64,000 nucleotides of DNA from Alitta virens (GCA_932294295.1 OW028579.1:8182370-8246369), one strand, 5' to 3'; positions 50,834-60,690 are shown, counted from the stretch's first letter. The notes: a model not told the origin generated them from the sequence alone. Translations and numbers: made by a program.

Positions 50834-51756
50834 TTAGTACTTGATAAGACAACGACCTTGGACAAGTCCATTAGCTAGATTGCAGAGAGCTTCATTGATG
50901 TTGCCATGATCAATGTATTGCAGCTTGGGATAGCTGAGACGTCTCTTTAGAGTGATGTCAAGGAGCTCTTGCAAGTCCTGTATGTTACTTGTTCTGCATC
51001 CAATGACTGTAAGTGACCGCCCTATAATGTGTGATAGGGGACAGAAAATGTTGCCTCCAAAAAGTCCAATGACAGCCATTACACCACCAGTTTGAAGACT
51101 TAGTACAGTACATTGTGAAGATGTTGATGATCCAACAAAATCTATTGCAGCATTGAACGTGCCCGCTTTTGTAATTCGAGCCTTAGAATCTTCTGGGGAT
51201 GCCTTCTTCTCAATCAAAATTACATCATCAGCCCCAGCATCCAGAGCCAAGCTAAGTTTAGCCTGATCTATGTCTGCTGAAGTAATATGTATGTTGTCAT
51301 ACATAGTTTTTGCCAATATAATTCCCCATAAGCCAAGCCCTCCTGCTCCAACCAACAATAACCGTGCAGTACCGGACCTCTTGATCGCATACTTTATTGC
51401 ACCATCCAACTGTTTCAATGTGGAATATGTAGTAGATGCACTGCATGGTAGCATACAAGCAACATCCAAACCTATTGCTGGATCAACTTTCAGCAACAAC
51501 TTCGGGAACAAATTGATATGGGACTGGTATCCTCCGGGGTGGTCTAAGCTCTGTCCGATGTCCATGGTTCCTTCTGGGTTGTTAATGCATTGGTTGTTGG
51601 AACCAACACAACAAGCTTCACATTCGAGACATCCCTTCCATGGACACACAACCACTTGATCACCAATTCTGAATTTTCCATCCATAACATCCTTACCTAT
51701 CGCATCAACAGTGCCTGCAATTTCATGTCCCAATACAACTCCTTCAAGCTTGATGC
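50834..51756 (-). CDS. Alcohol dehydrogenase exon 2
   Basis: Acceptor TTCTGCAG directly before 51756 on the - strand. Encodes residues 62-368, from the catalytic GHE motif through the Rossmann fold to the TAA at 50834-50836. An ATG 37 bases upstream of the exon lies in the intron and is not the start. Confidence 0.92.
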
Positions 51757-53320
51757 CTGCAGAACAAATAAAAATATCAAGATGAGCTAACATCCAGTGT
51801 ATACCAGATAAGGGTAATCAGCTTCAGTATATTTTCACAGTTACAGTAGAGTGACCAAAATTATAGTCCACTCCTGGCATCAGTTGAGCTGGTGGAAATT
51901 TCACATCTCTAATTGACATCCTCAAATTCAGGATCTAAACCATATCAAACGCCTTTGAGTAATAATTACGCGAGGAAAAGAAGGAAAATTCATGCAAATC
52001 GAGTGCATAATGGCTGCAAGAGATGAGATAAAAAATAACAGAATTTTGTATACTGCAAAAGGAATATGGCATTTCTACTCTTGGCATTTATATTGTCATT
52101 ATCATTGCCAGTTTAGTATATAAACAGTGGTTTATGCTAAAATACGGTCCTTAGTGTTAAAGTCAAATAAATTCCTATTATATGTTCATGGCCAATGAAA
52201 TAAAAAATTTTGAAAATAAAAAAATATGTTCCCGCATGAATGTCGTACATCTTACAGCTAAATAAAACTCATTATGCCTTCTTTTTTTAACCTTAGATGG
52301 TGATTTACAGGGAAATGCTGAAGTGTCATGCAAAATCCAGGAATTATGTTTGACCATGTCTCCTTCAACCGAAGTGTCATGCAAAATAAATTTTATCATC
52401 CAATAGGAGCATTGACAATAGGAGTGGCATTTCTTAGTATTTTCTTTGCCAGTGGCACCACAGTCATGTGACCATTGGGGGCGTGGCAATGGTGATAAAA
52501 AGCATGAACGAAGCGAACGTGAATTTGGAAATGCTCTTTTAAACGACGTTTCCAGTGGCTTTTCAGCAATATGTGAGTGCAATCTGATAGTGGATAGCAA
52601 AGCCTACATGTACACAACAATGACATAAGGTATGCTGTCGTTTTTGTTGAGTAAACGGTGTCATAAACGTCAACTTCCAAGAATTCCTATAGAAACCGTT
52701 CTAACCCTACATTGCATCTAATGCAATGTAGGTCAGTTCTGGCTAGCACGGACTAAACTTTTAGCCAATGCTGTTAATTTACTGTCCCACATTGCAATAA
52801 ATAATAAACTTCCACTTTTTTTTTAAAAATAACCTTTGTAACTGAATTAAAAACACACTACCCATTCTGCAATACATCCGTATTTGGACTATCTGCTTAA
52901 CTTTTATCAAAACAACAAGGTGAATTTTTCAACCTTAATCCAAATATAAAGATTATTTTTTTAAAGAATATATGATGTTGGGAAAGCCGCATACATTGCC
53001 TCATGATCATGCACTTGTATTAAGCAGAAGTCATCATGATGTAGCTGAATGTATAGTTTATTTATGCAAATACCTATTCTTTCTATATAAGTATATTTGT
53101 AACAGTTTCATAAATTTGTATACTTGAAACACCTACCCAACTCTTGTTCAACAGCTGATGCTTCTTCCAAAAAATGTAGATCGGAATGACAGATCCCAGC
53201 ATAAGCCACTTTAATCCTGATCATGTGAGGAGGTAATTGAGGCATTGGTATAGTCTTCAATCTCAGTGGCTTCCCGGCCTCCACAATTTCAGCCCTTCGT
53301 ACTAAATTACTTTCACTCAT
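50834..53320 (-). CDS. Zinc-dependent medium-chain alcohol dehydrogenase, 368 aa, two exons
   Basis: Predicted to oxidise an alcohol, or reduce an aldehyde or ketone, with NAD(P); probably cytosolic, as no targeting signal is seen. Exon 1 is complement 53137-53320 and exon 2 complement 50834-51756, joined in phase 1; total 1107 nt including TAA. ATG at 53320 has an A at -3. GroES-like domain: GICHSDLH with catalytic-zinc Cys44, GHE at 71-73, structural-zinc Cys104, 107, 110 and 118 in a C-x2-C-x2-C-x7-C loop, and a third catalytic ligand Cys166 in LPCSASTTY. Rossmann domain: VGAGGLG at 197-203 and an acidic residue after the second strand (SADID), favouring NAD. Length and all zinc ligands are intact, so the gene looks functional. 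The exact subfamily and substrate are not clear. Confidence 0.9.
51757..53136 (-). other. Alcohol dehydrogenase intron
   Basis: 1.38-kb GT-AG intron (GTAGGT donor, CTGCAG acceptor). It contains the composite dispersed repeat copy at 52390-52740 and no other recognisable feature. Confidence 0.85.
52390..52740 (+). mobile_element. Composite dispersed repeat with terminal hairpin, copy 2
   Basis: Reverse orientation relative to the copy at 34870. Shared blocks: GCCAGTGGCACCACAGTCAT, GACGTTTCCAGTGGCTTTTC, ATATGTGAGTGCAATCTGAT, and the end hairpin CTACATTGCATCTAATGCAATGTAG written as two arms around TCTA at about 52705-52731. Inserted in the alcohol dehydrogenase intron. Confidence 0.7.
53137..53320 (-). 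CDS. Alcohol dehydrogenase exon 1
   Basis: 184 nt coding from ATG at 53320. Encodes residues 1-61 including GICHSDLH. The donor GTAGGT occupies 53136-53131. Confidence 0.92.
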
Positions 53321-54229
53321 TGTTCAAGACAACTCCTCTCAAGTAAAAATATAGCAATGTGTGCAAAAGCGCAACACCAAATTTATTGGAGCATTTGAAA
53401 CTATGAAGCCCACTAACCTATATGCAAGAGTGATGTGCTTCTAAGTGCCTTTGATATCAATTTAAGTGGGGACTTTTTGAAATTCTAGTATCCATGTCAA
53501 TGTGTCACTAATAGAGTCTCATATATCTCTGCACTCAACATTAACTAATGAAGAACTCTTGTAAAAAAACCTTTGGAATATTATTAGCTACAAGTAGGTA
53601 AACAGGACAGCGTTACAAAGGCATCCATGCAAAAATCTGGAATTTCGACCTTGTGCGGGCACTAGCCTTTTAACAAATGTTTGCCACACGAAATACACTA
53701 AACCAGAAGAGCAAAGCCCAGGCTTGGAGTCCACACCATGCTACACATTACCCCCATGGGTGGGGTCTTTTACTTGCCTCAGCCAGACACCGAGTACAAG
53801 GGACCTCCAATGTAACATCTCATGCATTTTTGCTCAAAAGATGAGGCTTTACCTTCGCAGTTTAAATCTGTCGAGTTAACCGAAGACCAGGGTTTGCTTA
53901 ACATGCACTTGTGGTCACTACTACGTCAGATCTCAGCTTCACCCACCAGAGTCCATCTTCACAGGCCAGAGGATTGTCATCAACTGCAAGACTGTATAGT
54001 AACCATTGGTATGCATCAGCCATTCCTGTTGGTTGTTAGGTCAAGAGTAGCTACAAGTCAATAAATGCCTTTTAATAAACGTTTGCCATGCGAAATACAT
54101 CTGCTCTAGGTTTACACATACCTGTTTTCTATTGTATCACGCTCAGATATGGTCAATTTCTTCCAATTTTAATCAATTTCTGTAGCATATTTGAATTCAC
54201 ATTTCGTTGATAATACATGACAGCATGGC
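53321..54229. other. Intergenic stretch 5' of the alcohol dehydrogenase
   Basis: Holds the SINE fragment at 53721-53830 and presumably the alcohol dehydrogenase promoter. I see no convincing TATA box within 100 bases upstream of 53320. The open frame at 53822-54064 (+) overlaps the SINE tail and shows no motif. Confidence 0.5.
53721..53830 (-). mobile_element. tRNA-derived SINE, 3' portion, copy 3
   Basis: On the - strand: ATGAGATGTTACATTGGAGG, CCTTGTACTCGGTGTC, GGCAAGTAAAAGACCCC, CCCATGGG, and a GGTGTGGACTCCAAGCC tail. It closely follows the body of the SINE at 32481 and shares the tail of copy 2. Confidence 0.8.
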
Positions 54230-54695
54230 TGCCTCTTTCCGCCAAAACTTACAAGATGGCTCCGGCGACGTTTCAGCGCCCCTAGTGGATAATAAGATTC
54301 ACACGGAATAGTGCTGCCAAGTCCTTAGTTCCGTCAATATGACATTTACAATACATTAAAATTGCATCCACATGATTTCAATTCAATAACAAGCAAATGC
54401 AGCAAATTATTCACCGAATTTTAACGTCAACAAAATCTGAACAGGCACAGTGGCACCACCTTCATGTGACTGCTGGGGAGGGGGGGGGGGGGGCATTGCA
54501 ACTGCAATAGCATGAACTTGCGAACGTAAATTTAAGAAAATGCTACTTAAAATGACGTTTCTAATGACTTTTTCATGAATATGTGAGTGCGATGCAATAG
54601 TAAACAGAGCAGTCCTCCTGTACATAACGACGAAATTAGGTATGCTTATGTGTTTGTTGAAAAAAGTATGTCAAAAATGTCAAATTCCATGTTGC
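54230..54695 (+). mobile_element. Composite dispersed repeat, copy 3
   Basis: Starts with GATGGCTCCGGCGACGTTTC and GCGCCCCTAGTGG, then a GTCCTTAGTTCCGTCAATAT block, a GTGGCACCACCTTCATGTGA block, a G-run of about 16 (about 54479-54494), and AATGACGTTTCTAATGACTT. The first two blocks match about 35180-35350 and the rest matches copies 1 and 2. The terminal hairpin is missing. Confidence 0.6.
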
Positions 54696-55090
54696 GCTAC
54701 ATTTTCGGGCCTGTTGGGCATTTTCATGTAATTCCGTGACACTAACAGTTCACAAAGGTCAAATGATGCTGAATCCAGGATAGCAGATCCAGGGGTGGGG
54801 ACCAGCTTGTCACAGCAAATACAGTCAAAACTAGAGCACATAAGATGTGCGACAAAGGCGGCTGGAAGAGGGTTGTATACATGTTCAACGTCCCTACCAT
54901 TTGACAGTCTGGCATTATCAAAGCAAACGTATGGAACCACGACAAGCGAACCGCATAACTTCGTCAAAAGTTGATCAATTTTCACAAAGTATACATTAAA
55001 TAAAAGCCAGAGTGTCATAGAATACCTTTCTGAACAAAAATGGTATCCACTCCCTATCGAGACTGGAAAATTCGCCTTGTTATGTGGCAA
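54696..55090 (-). CDS. Unrecognised open frame, about 130 codons, possibly a relic exon
   Basis: An open - strand frame runs from ATG 55090 to TGA near 54680, its last few codons overlapping the repeat next to it. It is Cys-rich, with phrases such as LVVVPYVCFDNARLSNG and SFDCICCDKLVPTPG, and balanced codon use unlike the AT-rich surroundings. I do not recognise it. It sits between two dispersed repeats, so it could be part of a transposon, a relic exon, or chance. Confidence 0.3.
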
Positions 55091-55143
55091 TTATAAAGGA
55101 CATTAGAATCTGTTGTAGCGTTGACCTAGCGCGGTTAAACACC

Positions 55144-55340
55144 ATAGGGAAATCCTGCCAAAACTGTTTTAACTTGCGCTTGCGTACGTCAATAATTTGC
55201 GTATGTCAATACTCCATTAGAACCGCAGTAAAAAAGCGCAACTTTCAAACCAAATTTGATGAAGATCCAAGCAGTAGGAGCCGAGAAAAGTCTGATTATT
55301 GTACAAATTCAGGCCTAGCAAAATCCGTGATTTTTTGACG
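55144..55340. repeat. Dispersed repeat shared with 21556-21760, copy 2
   Basis: ATAGGGAAATCCTGCCAAAA, CAAACCAAATTTGATGAAGA, AGCCGAGAAAAGTCTGATTA and ACAAATTCAGGCCTAGCAAA occur in the same order as in the first copy. Confidence 0.75.
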
Positions 55341-56235
55341 CCGTACAAATCGTCCACACACAATTCGTCTAATTTTACTGAGAGCTAACTTTACATGTTG
55401 CATTAACAATGTGTTATATGAATAAAGGTTAATTAGCAGTAAAAACGACACGGCTAATAATTTAGCAGTGAAAACCGTGTTTATGTCTTTGTGATTCATT
55501 TAATAAACGTGCTTATTGCACTTGATTTGTAATATCTCTAACATGCTAATGTGTGTATCAGTGTTAATTAGCAAGTCAAAGATACTTTTGAATAATAAGA
55601 AATACTACACTTTACTTGAAAGCAATATATTAAAGTGTTAAAACACATGTCATTACGTAACACGGTATCGACAACCGGGTCATTGACTGCTAAATTTCTT
55701 CTCACGGGCAAACCCGTGAAATAAGACCATGTTTATTTAAAGGAAGAAATGTTGGTGCGCATTTCGTAAACATTATTACATAGTACTGCAATAAATAAAC
55801 ACTATTACAAATGACTGTTTTCAGCTGTATATCAATATTAAAACCAAGAATAAACACGGTCTAAAATTAGACCTCGCATTGACGGGGTGCGACTTTTCAA
55901 AACCAAAACGACTTGCATGTTATGTCTCAAAACTTGTCAAGTACGATCATTTGTAAAACAAACATTTTTAAGGGTAGCTTGTTTTTAAATGTAGTATATA
56001 ACATCGTTTTAAAATTTGACAGGTCCAAAGAGCAATACTGCACCTCCATTGTAAGAACATCTGGAAAACCAGAGCTGTGAACAAAAAGAAAAACAGTAAA
56101 ATCATCTTGTTTCTGCTGGAAGTAGTAAATTATTAAGACGTGTTCATCATACAATGTCACTGTTAACGCTAAGATGTTGTAAAATGCTTAAAAACTGTCC
56201 GTAACATCAAGACTCGTCTGTATAATCTTAAACAA
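55341..56235. other. Stretch without a supported gene
   Basis: AT-rich. A small hairpin CACGGGCAAACCCGTG lies near 55702-55717. The - strand frame at 55927-56160 has no recognisable motif. Confidence 0.5.
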
Positions 56236-56626
56236 TTAAGCCCAATGCACACGGGACTTTTCCTGCGATCTCATAGCATGAGACTTTGTTGCAACCCCAA
56301 CTTACGACTGCATCGCATCGTGTGCATCAACCTACGACGCTAATTTTATGACTTGCAATGCGACGACTTCGCAGCATTATTGCCGTGTGCATTGAATTTC
56401 GAGGGTCTCACATGTGAATATAGCTCATGAGTGGGGTAAACTTGCACCCTATGTCTATTTATGGAATGGAATTTCCAAGTTGACACTTACAAGGACAGAG
56501 GGGTTACTACAGAGTCACAGGGTAGGTCCTCGTGTGCAATGACTTACGACTTTGTGGTAGAAAGGGGTTGCAACAAACTCGCATATGATGCTGTCATATG
56601 CGACTCTTGTGTGCATTGGGCTTTAA
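56236..56626. mobile_element. TTAA-flanked inverted-repeat element (MITE), about 385 bp
   Basis: The left end is TTAAGCCCAATGCACAC at 56236. The right end, GTGTGCATTGGGCTTTAA, closes at 56626. They form a terminal inverted repeat of about 15 bp between TTAA direct repeats. Inside, CGACT/AGTCG and TGCAAC/GTTGCA-type motifs alternate. No coding capacity. TTAA flanks fit piggyBac-type insertion; a 3-bp TTA/TAA duplication (Harbinger-like) would also fit. Confidence 0.8.
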
Positions 56627-56804
56627 GGACCGTGAGAGTCGGTGCAAATTGTTACATAAGAATGCATAAACTGTTACATAAGATTCCATAAACAAGCCAG
56701 ATGTTCCAAGTTTCAAAGGTGTACAGGTTAAGTAAACTTTGCAAAACAATTAGCGGATTAAGAGTTCACAAATTAGACGGCGTTCTCACGCTTGTTGTTG
56801 TGTC

Positions 56805-57145
56805 AGTTTGAGATTTTTTACTGAGGTGGGAAGACGTGTTTTTATCAGGAGGCAGTTTGAGATTTTTTACCGAGGTGGAAAGATGTGTTTTATCAGGAGC
56901 AAAAACCATGGGGAAGACAATATGACTTCAGTCATTTGGGCGATAATATCGCTTTCACGGTTGTACGGAGTGGCAGCGTATACCTACAAATGTGCTGATA
57001 GACTGTGAACGGTGGAAAGACGTGTTTTATCAAGAGGCAAAAACCATTGGGAAAGCCATGATGACTTTAGTCATTGGGGCGATAATAATGCTTTCACTGT
57101 GCTGCAGAGTGGCAGCTTATACCTACAAATGTGCTGACAGACTGT
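56805..57145 (+). repeat. Nested tandem duplications of the signal-peptide segment
   Basis: A block of about 140 bp is present twice in direct orientation (about 56870-57005 and 57006-57145): GGTGGAAAGATGTGTTTTAT through AAACCATGGGGAA to TACAAATGTGCTGA. The first 45-50 bp of the block is also duplicated just upstream (TTTGAGATTTTTTACTGAGG and TTTGAGATTTTTTACCGAGG). Each long copy carries a signal-peptide-like frame ending YTYKCADRL; in the first copy it stops right after that, in the second it continues. Confidence 0.8.
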
Positions 57146-57499
57146 GCACATGCACGTACATAAACAATGGATGGGCGCTTTCTGCGGACTGAGAGCGAGT
57201 TCCTAACCCAGGTTCCTATGGACAGGTTTACCAAAGGAGAAACATTAATGATGGCCACAATATTCATGGGAGAGTCGGTGTACTGCGAGTGGAAAAGCCT
57301 AAAAGGAAGCAGAATAGGGTCTATTATTGTATGCAACAGCGGCAGAATGGAGAGTTCTACCACGTTGTCAACAACTCCTAAGATGGCCAATGTCTCTGCC
57401 GGCAGAAGTAATCATGAAACAGCGGGGATTGTTTTAGCCTCCCTAGCTCTTATAGGCGTCATCATTGTTACAACTTTGTGCGGCACTTTTACAAGGTAA
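57058..57499 (+). pseudogene. Broken ectodomain and transmembrane part of a type I membrane protein
   Basis: ATG at 57058 starts a signal-peptide-like segment (MMTLVIGAIIMLSLCCRVAA), then a Cys-containing start of the mature chain. A TGA at 57190-57192 interrupts it. The same frame then stays open to TAA at 57379, with a YYCMQQ motif that recalls the second Cys of an Ig-like V domain. A second frame, offset by one base and open from 57167 to 57499, carries NVS and then a clear transmembrane helix (AGIVLASLALIGVIIVTTLC) ending in TFTR. A signal peptide and a helix in different frames imply at least one frameshift as well as the stop. Ligand or function unknown. Confidence 0.5.
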
Positions 57500-57741
57500 T
57501 AAGACTATATTCCCTGTACTTTTTATTGACTGAACAGTAAACTGACACTTTTGTGTTGACTATAACAATTTAATAATTGTATGTGCGCTAATATAGCACA
57601 GTCTAACTGTTAAGAAGGTGTAATATATCAGTGTAATAAAAACTGTCTTTTTATTAGTGTCATTGTACGCGTGCTTATATAACACGACCTAATTATTAAG
57701 AAGGTGTATCCATGTAACAAGAACTGTTTTTTTTTGTTTAG
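57500..57741 (+). other. Putative intron with a degenerate tandem repeat
   Basis: Begins GTAATA right after the transmembrane segment and ends TTTGTTTAG. It contains two related blocks of about 100 bp (around GCGCTAATATAGCACAGTCT and GTGCTTATATAACACGACCT, each followed by a TTAAGAAGGTGTA block and a run of T), another local duplication in this region. Confidence 0.5.
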
Positions 57742-57950
57742 CATCAAAACATGGCAACCCGTAACGCAATAGTTCAAAGGTTACGACGCGTGTTAAGAAG
57801 ACCCCTTTTTACAAAGAATACAGAGGACATGCAGGGTGATGGTAATAATGGTGATGATGGCGACAGTTTTAGAGGGACTGCTGACAATTTCCCGGATGCA
57901 CCTGATGACAGACTTAAACGTGAACATGGACGTGAAAGCATTGGCACAAA
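57742..57950 (+). CDS. Tail exon 1 of the membrane-protein gene (or first coding exon)
   Basis: Ends at donor GTATGT in phase 2. Two starts are possible. With acceptor TTTAG at 57741, ATG 57751 would begin a separate protein (MATRNAIVQRLRR). With the weaker acceptor CAAAG at 57779, the exon is 171 nt, symmetric, and joins the transmembrane exon in phase, placing RLRRVLRRP straight after the helix like a stop-transfer signal. It then encodes an acidic, Gly/Asp-rich stretch and NFPDAPDDR...ESIGT. Low-complexity, cytoplasmic-type sequence of unknown function. Confidence 0.5.
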
Positions 57951-58115
57951 GTATGTAGTTTGACCCCGTGTTTTGGAATACATTTATCATTGTGCACTGT
58001 CATATAATGTGACTAGACAACTTGTTGCAAAAAGCCCTTTATAGCATTATTGTATCACTGATTATGTTCCAGCTTAAATTTAGCTTTTATCGCTTTTGTT
58101 TAATTGTTATTTCAG

Positions 58116-58199
58116 ACAGGGTGATGGTTTAAGAGGGGCGGCTGCCAATTTCCCTGGGGCACCTGATGACAGACGTGAACGTGAAAGCATTGGCACAAG
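58116..58199 (+). CDS. Tail exon 2, a duplicate of the end of exon 1
   Basis: 84 nt, acceptor TATTTCAG, donor GTATGT, phase 2 on both sides. It encodes a QGDGLRGAAANFPGAPDDR-type peptide nearly identical to the second half of the preceding exon. The downstream intron also matches the upstream intron (TTGGAATACATTTATCATTG, TATAGCATTATTGTATCACT), so exon and intron were duplicated together. Confidence 0.6.
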
Positions 58200-58316
58200 G
58201 TATGTACAGTTCGACCTCGCGTCTTGGAATACATTTATCATTGTGTATTGTCTTATAATGTGACTAGACAATGCGTTGCAAAAGCTCTTTATAGCATTAT
58301 TGTATCACTGTTCCAG

Positions 58317-58463
58317 AATGGACTACCTTAGACGCGATGATGATTCTTCATCGATACTTCCTCCTCCTCCTAGATACTCTCCCTCACATTCAGAAGTAAG
58401 ACCCTTAGGATATAGCCCTTCCTGGACAGATAACAGAACACGGAATACATCATTCCATTCTAG
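58317..58463 (+). CDS. Tail exon 3, proline-rich
   Basis: 147 nt, acceptor TGTTCCAG, donor GTGAGA, phase 2 on both sides. MDYLRRDDDSSSILPPPPRY is followed by SPSHSEV and Ser/Arg-rich sequence. The PPPPRY patch resembles SH3- or WW-type ligand motifs; this is suggestive only. Confidence 0.55.
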
Positions 58464-58546
58464 GTGAGAATTAACCCTGGTGGGATAAATGATAGCTGTA
58501 TTAACATTACTGCTTAGATGTTACAACATTTGCAATTGTTTTGCAG

Positions 58547-58747
58547 GGACCGTCTTCCAACGGTAGGAGGTACACCACTGTCTCAAAATAGAATGTCGAG
58601 AATTTCCACTTATCTAGAGCATACTACAGACCATGGGGCTACAGGTGGAATAAGAACCCTCGCCGAGGAAACCGGTAATGACGAGGACATTGCACGGAAA
58701 ACCCCCTCCCCCGTAAACGCTGGCATCACCCCCTACATCAAACAATC
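58547..58747 (+). CDS. Tail exon 4
   Basis: 201 nt, acceptor TTTTGCAG, donor GTGAGA or a stop at 58749, phase 2 in. It encodes GIRTLAEETGNDEDIARKTP and a Pro-containing end. If unspliced, the frame ends with TGA immediately after the exon. Confidence 0.5.
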
Positions 58748-58779
58748 GTGAGAATACCTAGTTATCTAGGTACTCCTAG

Positions 58780-58960
58780 AAACCTTGGAAATCCTGGTAT
58801 AAGAACTGTAGTGGAACTGTAGTGGAAGAAACAGATAACGAGGACATTACCCGTAGAACGCCACCCCCTCCAAATGCAGAAGTCACGTCCCCCTGTCGAA
58901 CGCCTTATAATTTGCAATGTTTGGAACTACAACTACAGACCTCGCCAAAAAAGTAAGAAC
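58780..58960 (+). pseudogene. Degraded duplicate of tail exon 4
   Basis: The segment repeats the preceding exon's GIRT...EET...EDI...R-TP order. An 11-bp tandem duplication (GAACTGTAGTG at 58803-58813 and 58814-58824) shifts its frame. No clear acceptor precedes it. Confidence 0.5.
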
Positions 58961-59524
58961 TGTCGTTGATACTTTGTAAATGTTGTAAAAGTTATTATTA
59001 TGTTATTCGGATGTTAGCCAGATGGGTTGTTGTGTTCTGAGTTGAACCATGTTATTTATATATATTGCCACACAATAGATGTGAGGAATTTGTTAAGGTC
59101 TAGCTTTTCACATTTTGATCAAGCATTGGCACATGTCTACGTTTGGGCATTTATCGCCCTCAAGGGAGAAAAGGTTATCAACTTTAAGGTGGTGTAACGG
59201 CCAATTTTGCAAGTATGCTACATCATTTAGGGCAAATTGTTAACACGTTAGATAAAAGCTCTAGTATACATTAGACTTTAAAGTAATATGAAAGAAATAG
59301 ATATTCGTTTCATAGGAAAAAAAAAGTATTATTTTAGACTTTTGTTTCTCGCAAGACTTGTTTGTAATCAATGATATTATAAACAAAACAAGTGATTGCA
59401 CTTGGCTGTTTTATTGCAAGTAGTAATTATACTTCAGCTTATGGGGTAGTTGGATTGTTAACAAGCTGTCAAGTTTACATTCCCATATATTATATTTGCT
59501 GCATGTTCATTTATATTTTGTGCT
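58961..59524. other. Stretch without a supported gene
   Basis: AT-rich sequence between the degraded + strand tail exon and the 59.5-kb repeat block. No open frame or repeat structure that I can support. Confidence 0.5.
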
Positions 59525-60272
59525 GAAACAAAATGTATACAGCTAGTCTTATGAAAAAATGAAAACTTTTATTTTATTTGCAAAATCTAACATTGTCAAG
59601 TTTAATTCTTACACAATATATTATATATCATCAGTTATTTACAAACTGTTTATATTTATCTATTGAGAGATTAATAGTCGTGAAACAGGTTTCCATATTT
59701 TAAAAGTTAGATTTTTTGGCGGATGTTTATAAAAAGCTATGTTTAAATTAGCAACACAAGTATGTGTATGATTCTCAGAGCTCAACCGTTTATTTATTTA
59801 TTTGGAGAATCATTGTATATTTGCTTTGAAACAAAAAAATGTATACAGCTAGCCTTATGAAACCATGAAAACTTTATTTATTTGGTTTTAATTCCTGTTC
59901 ATATATGTTATATATCATTAGTTATTTACAAACTGCTTATATATATTTATCTATCTATCCAGAGATTAATAGTGGTAAAACAGGTTTTTGACAGGAAACA
60001 CTTTTATAGTTTCCATTTTTTTAAAATTTGACTATAAACTGTTTTATAGTTAGAAATGGATTATATTTATCTATCTATCCAAAGATTAATAGTAGTTAAA
60101 TAGGTTTTGGACAGGAAACGCTTTTTATAGTTCCAGTATTTTAAAATTGACTGTAAACGTTTTTATAGTTAGATTTAGGTGAATGTTTATAAAAAACATG
60201 TTCAAACAAGCAAAACAAAAGAGGGTGTATGATTCTCAGAACTCTTTCATTTATTTATTTGGAGAATCATAA
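59525..60272 (+). repeat. Large degenerate tandem repeat block
   Basis: Two long units: 59525-59815 and 59828-60272. Each begins with an AAATGTATACAGCTAG block and ends with GATTCTC...TTTATTTATTTGGAGAATC, itself a short inverted pair. The second unit contains a further internal duplication (about 59960-60060 and 60061-60170), marked by TTATCTATCTATCC, GATTAATAG and GACAGGAAAC. Non-coding. Confidence 0.75.
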
Positions 60273-60331
60273 CAACTGTGTGTGCTTATTATGGTGTATG
60301 GGTGTATTTTTACACTGTGTTGACAAGAAAC

Positions 60332-60337
60332 AATAAA
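60332..60337 (+). terminator. Candidate poly(A) signal, + strand
   Basis: AATAAA followed by a TTG/T-containing stretch. It could end transcripts of the + strand membrane-protein gene, 1.6 kb after the last exon. Weak evidence. Confidence 0.3.
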
Positions 60338-60339
60338 AA

Positions 60340-60690
60340 CAGTTGATTGAACTGCAATTTCCGAACTTTGAGTTCTTATTACGAAAGTTGTGACTGATTC
60401 TTTTAACTTTTTAAAACTCTAGAGCAGCTGTGTGTAAAATGCAAGTTCTTCTTCTTCTAATTCTTCTTCTTCTTCTCATTCTTCACTGTCAGGTTTTTGT
60501 TTTGCATGGAGTGGTGTGCAACTCTTATTAGCAACAGCACAGTGGAACTAGCTCTACAGAAAGGTGTCCAGGGTGCCGGCAACATTTGCACTGCAGCGCA
60601 GCGCCCCTTCCCCCCTTCACACGCACTATTTTCTGAACAGTTCAATGCAAAGAAACAATTCCGTTTTGTTCTAATATATACAATTTACTG
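60340..60690. other. Stretch without a supported gene, includes a CTT-rich tract
   Basis: A CTTCTT-rich tract lies near 60448-60487. The short frames on both strands between 60457 and 60703 show no motif. Confidence 0.5.

Noticed and set aside
56461..56691. 76-codon + strand frame
   Set aside because: Lies mostly inside the inverted-repeat element at 56236-56626, where repeated non-coding motifs explain it.
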